Source: Nitrospirota bacterium
GTDB taxonomy: Bacteria; Nitrospirota; Nitrospiria; Nitrospirales; Nitrospiraceae
Length of the DNA stretch: 64,000 nt
Direction: 5' to 3'
NCBI GenBank assembly: GCA_040757595.1
Contig: JBFLWP010000017.1
Coordinates: 1 to 64,000 of the forward strand
The position numbers and the translations under genes are program-made. The notes under the pieces are model-generated. The model worked only from the letters and a program-made list of their open reading frames with translations, had not been told where the DNA came from and searched no databases. How positions within the stretch are numbered: position 1 is the stretch's first letter; each line of letters starts with the position of its first letter. This document shows positions 63,891-64,000 of the stretch, one piece after another.

Positions 63891-64000
63891 ATGGCCAGGA
63901 AAAAGACCTCCCCGAAGACGACTCCCAAGGCCGGTGCCAAGCCGGAGCCTGCCGCATGCGCGAAACCCAAGGCGACGATGCCCCGGACAGCCGAGACTCC
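63891..64000 (+). CDS. Lys/Ala/Pro-rich protein, N-terminal part only
   Basis: It begins MARKKTSPKTTPKAGAKPEP after AAAGGAG and continues to the window end without a stop (about 36 residues). The composition is like the tails of histone-H1-like or other nucleic-acid-binding proteins, or a flexible linker before a domain. The product cannot be named from this fragment. Confidence 0.6.
   Translation, partial: MARKKTSPKTTPKAGAKPEPAACAKPKATMPRTAET

Overview
The window is 64 kb of GC-rich, gene-dense bacterial chromosome. The gene mix suggests a Nitrospira-like member of the Nitrospirota: pyruvate:ferredoxin oxidoreductase with a fused gamma-delta subunit, archaeal-type S-adenosylmethionine synthetase next to a radical SAM enzyme, ADP-forming acetate-CoA ligase, many universal stress proteins, CBS proteins, small zinc ribbons, and a 'CAGGATGTTGAAAAAG' inverted-repeat element of a type I associate with that group. 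This assignment is inference; there is no rRNA or other phylogenetic marker here, and I recognised no tRNA, rRNA or CRISPR array.

Layout. 0-2.7 kb: a broken DarT-like gene, then DNA/RNA enzymes (GIY-YIG-like DUF123, endonuclease V, Mut7-C RNase). 2.7-11 kb (minus strand): alcohol dehydrogenase, a Na/K-type P-type ATPase, two duplicated small membrane proteins and a three-gene pyruvate:ferredoxin oxidoreductase. 11.3-16.4 kb (plus): AdoMet synthetase, AmrS-type radical SAM enzyme, DnaJ, BON and CBS proteins. 16.4-19.4 kb (minus): uncharacterised exported or membrane proteins, including a two-member paralogous family, and a PAS-LuxR regulator. 19.7-28.5 kb (plus): CBS protein, Hsp20, GYD protein, MlaC-like protein, lipoprotein, cupredoxin, DNA polymerase IV, Usp, Nudix, a composite MITE, a lipoprotein-like isoaspartyl methyltransferase and an amino-acid permease. 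28.5-36.8 kb (minus): a ten-gene run headed by a ribosome-hibernation/cold-shock fusion and a Lon-like protease. 37-38.8 kb: a kinase pair. 39.9-40.5 kb: a toxin-antitoxin module with a frameshifted PIN toxin. 40.5-48 kb (minus): three paralogous sensor kinases with different sensor modules. 48-52.4 kb: acetate-CoA ligase, Usp and a PAS protein. 52.4-59.7 kb (minus): a CHAT-protease lipoprotein, a DUF4384 protein and a MacA/MacB-like pair without an ATPase. 59.9-62 kb (minus): hydrolase, MgtE and small proteins. 62.4-64 kb (plus): Usp genes and a truncated basic protein.

Two organising features stand out. First, several intergenic regions carry sigma-54 type -24/-12 sequences (TGGCAY-N5-TTGC) in the right orientation and distance before stress-type genes (CBS, Usp, hibernation/Lon, small membrane protein/MgtE, MacA-CHAT), which suggests an RpoN-controlled stress programme. 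Second, gaps between genes are filled with degenerate short direct repeats arranged as inverted arms, of at least eight unrelated sequence families. One family also lies in frame at the same site in the ATPase domain of all three sensor kinases, and others supply start regions or stop codons of genes.

Metabolically, the pyruvate:ferredoxin oxidoreductase, the ADP-forming acetate-CoA ligase and the alcohol dehydrogenase could together support pyruvate oxidation or fermentation with ATP formation when respiration is limited; this is inference from family functions.
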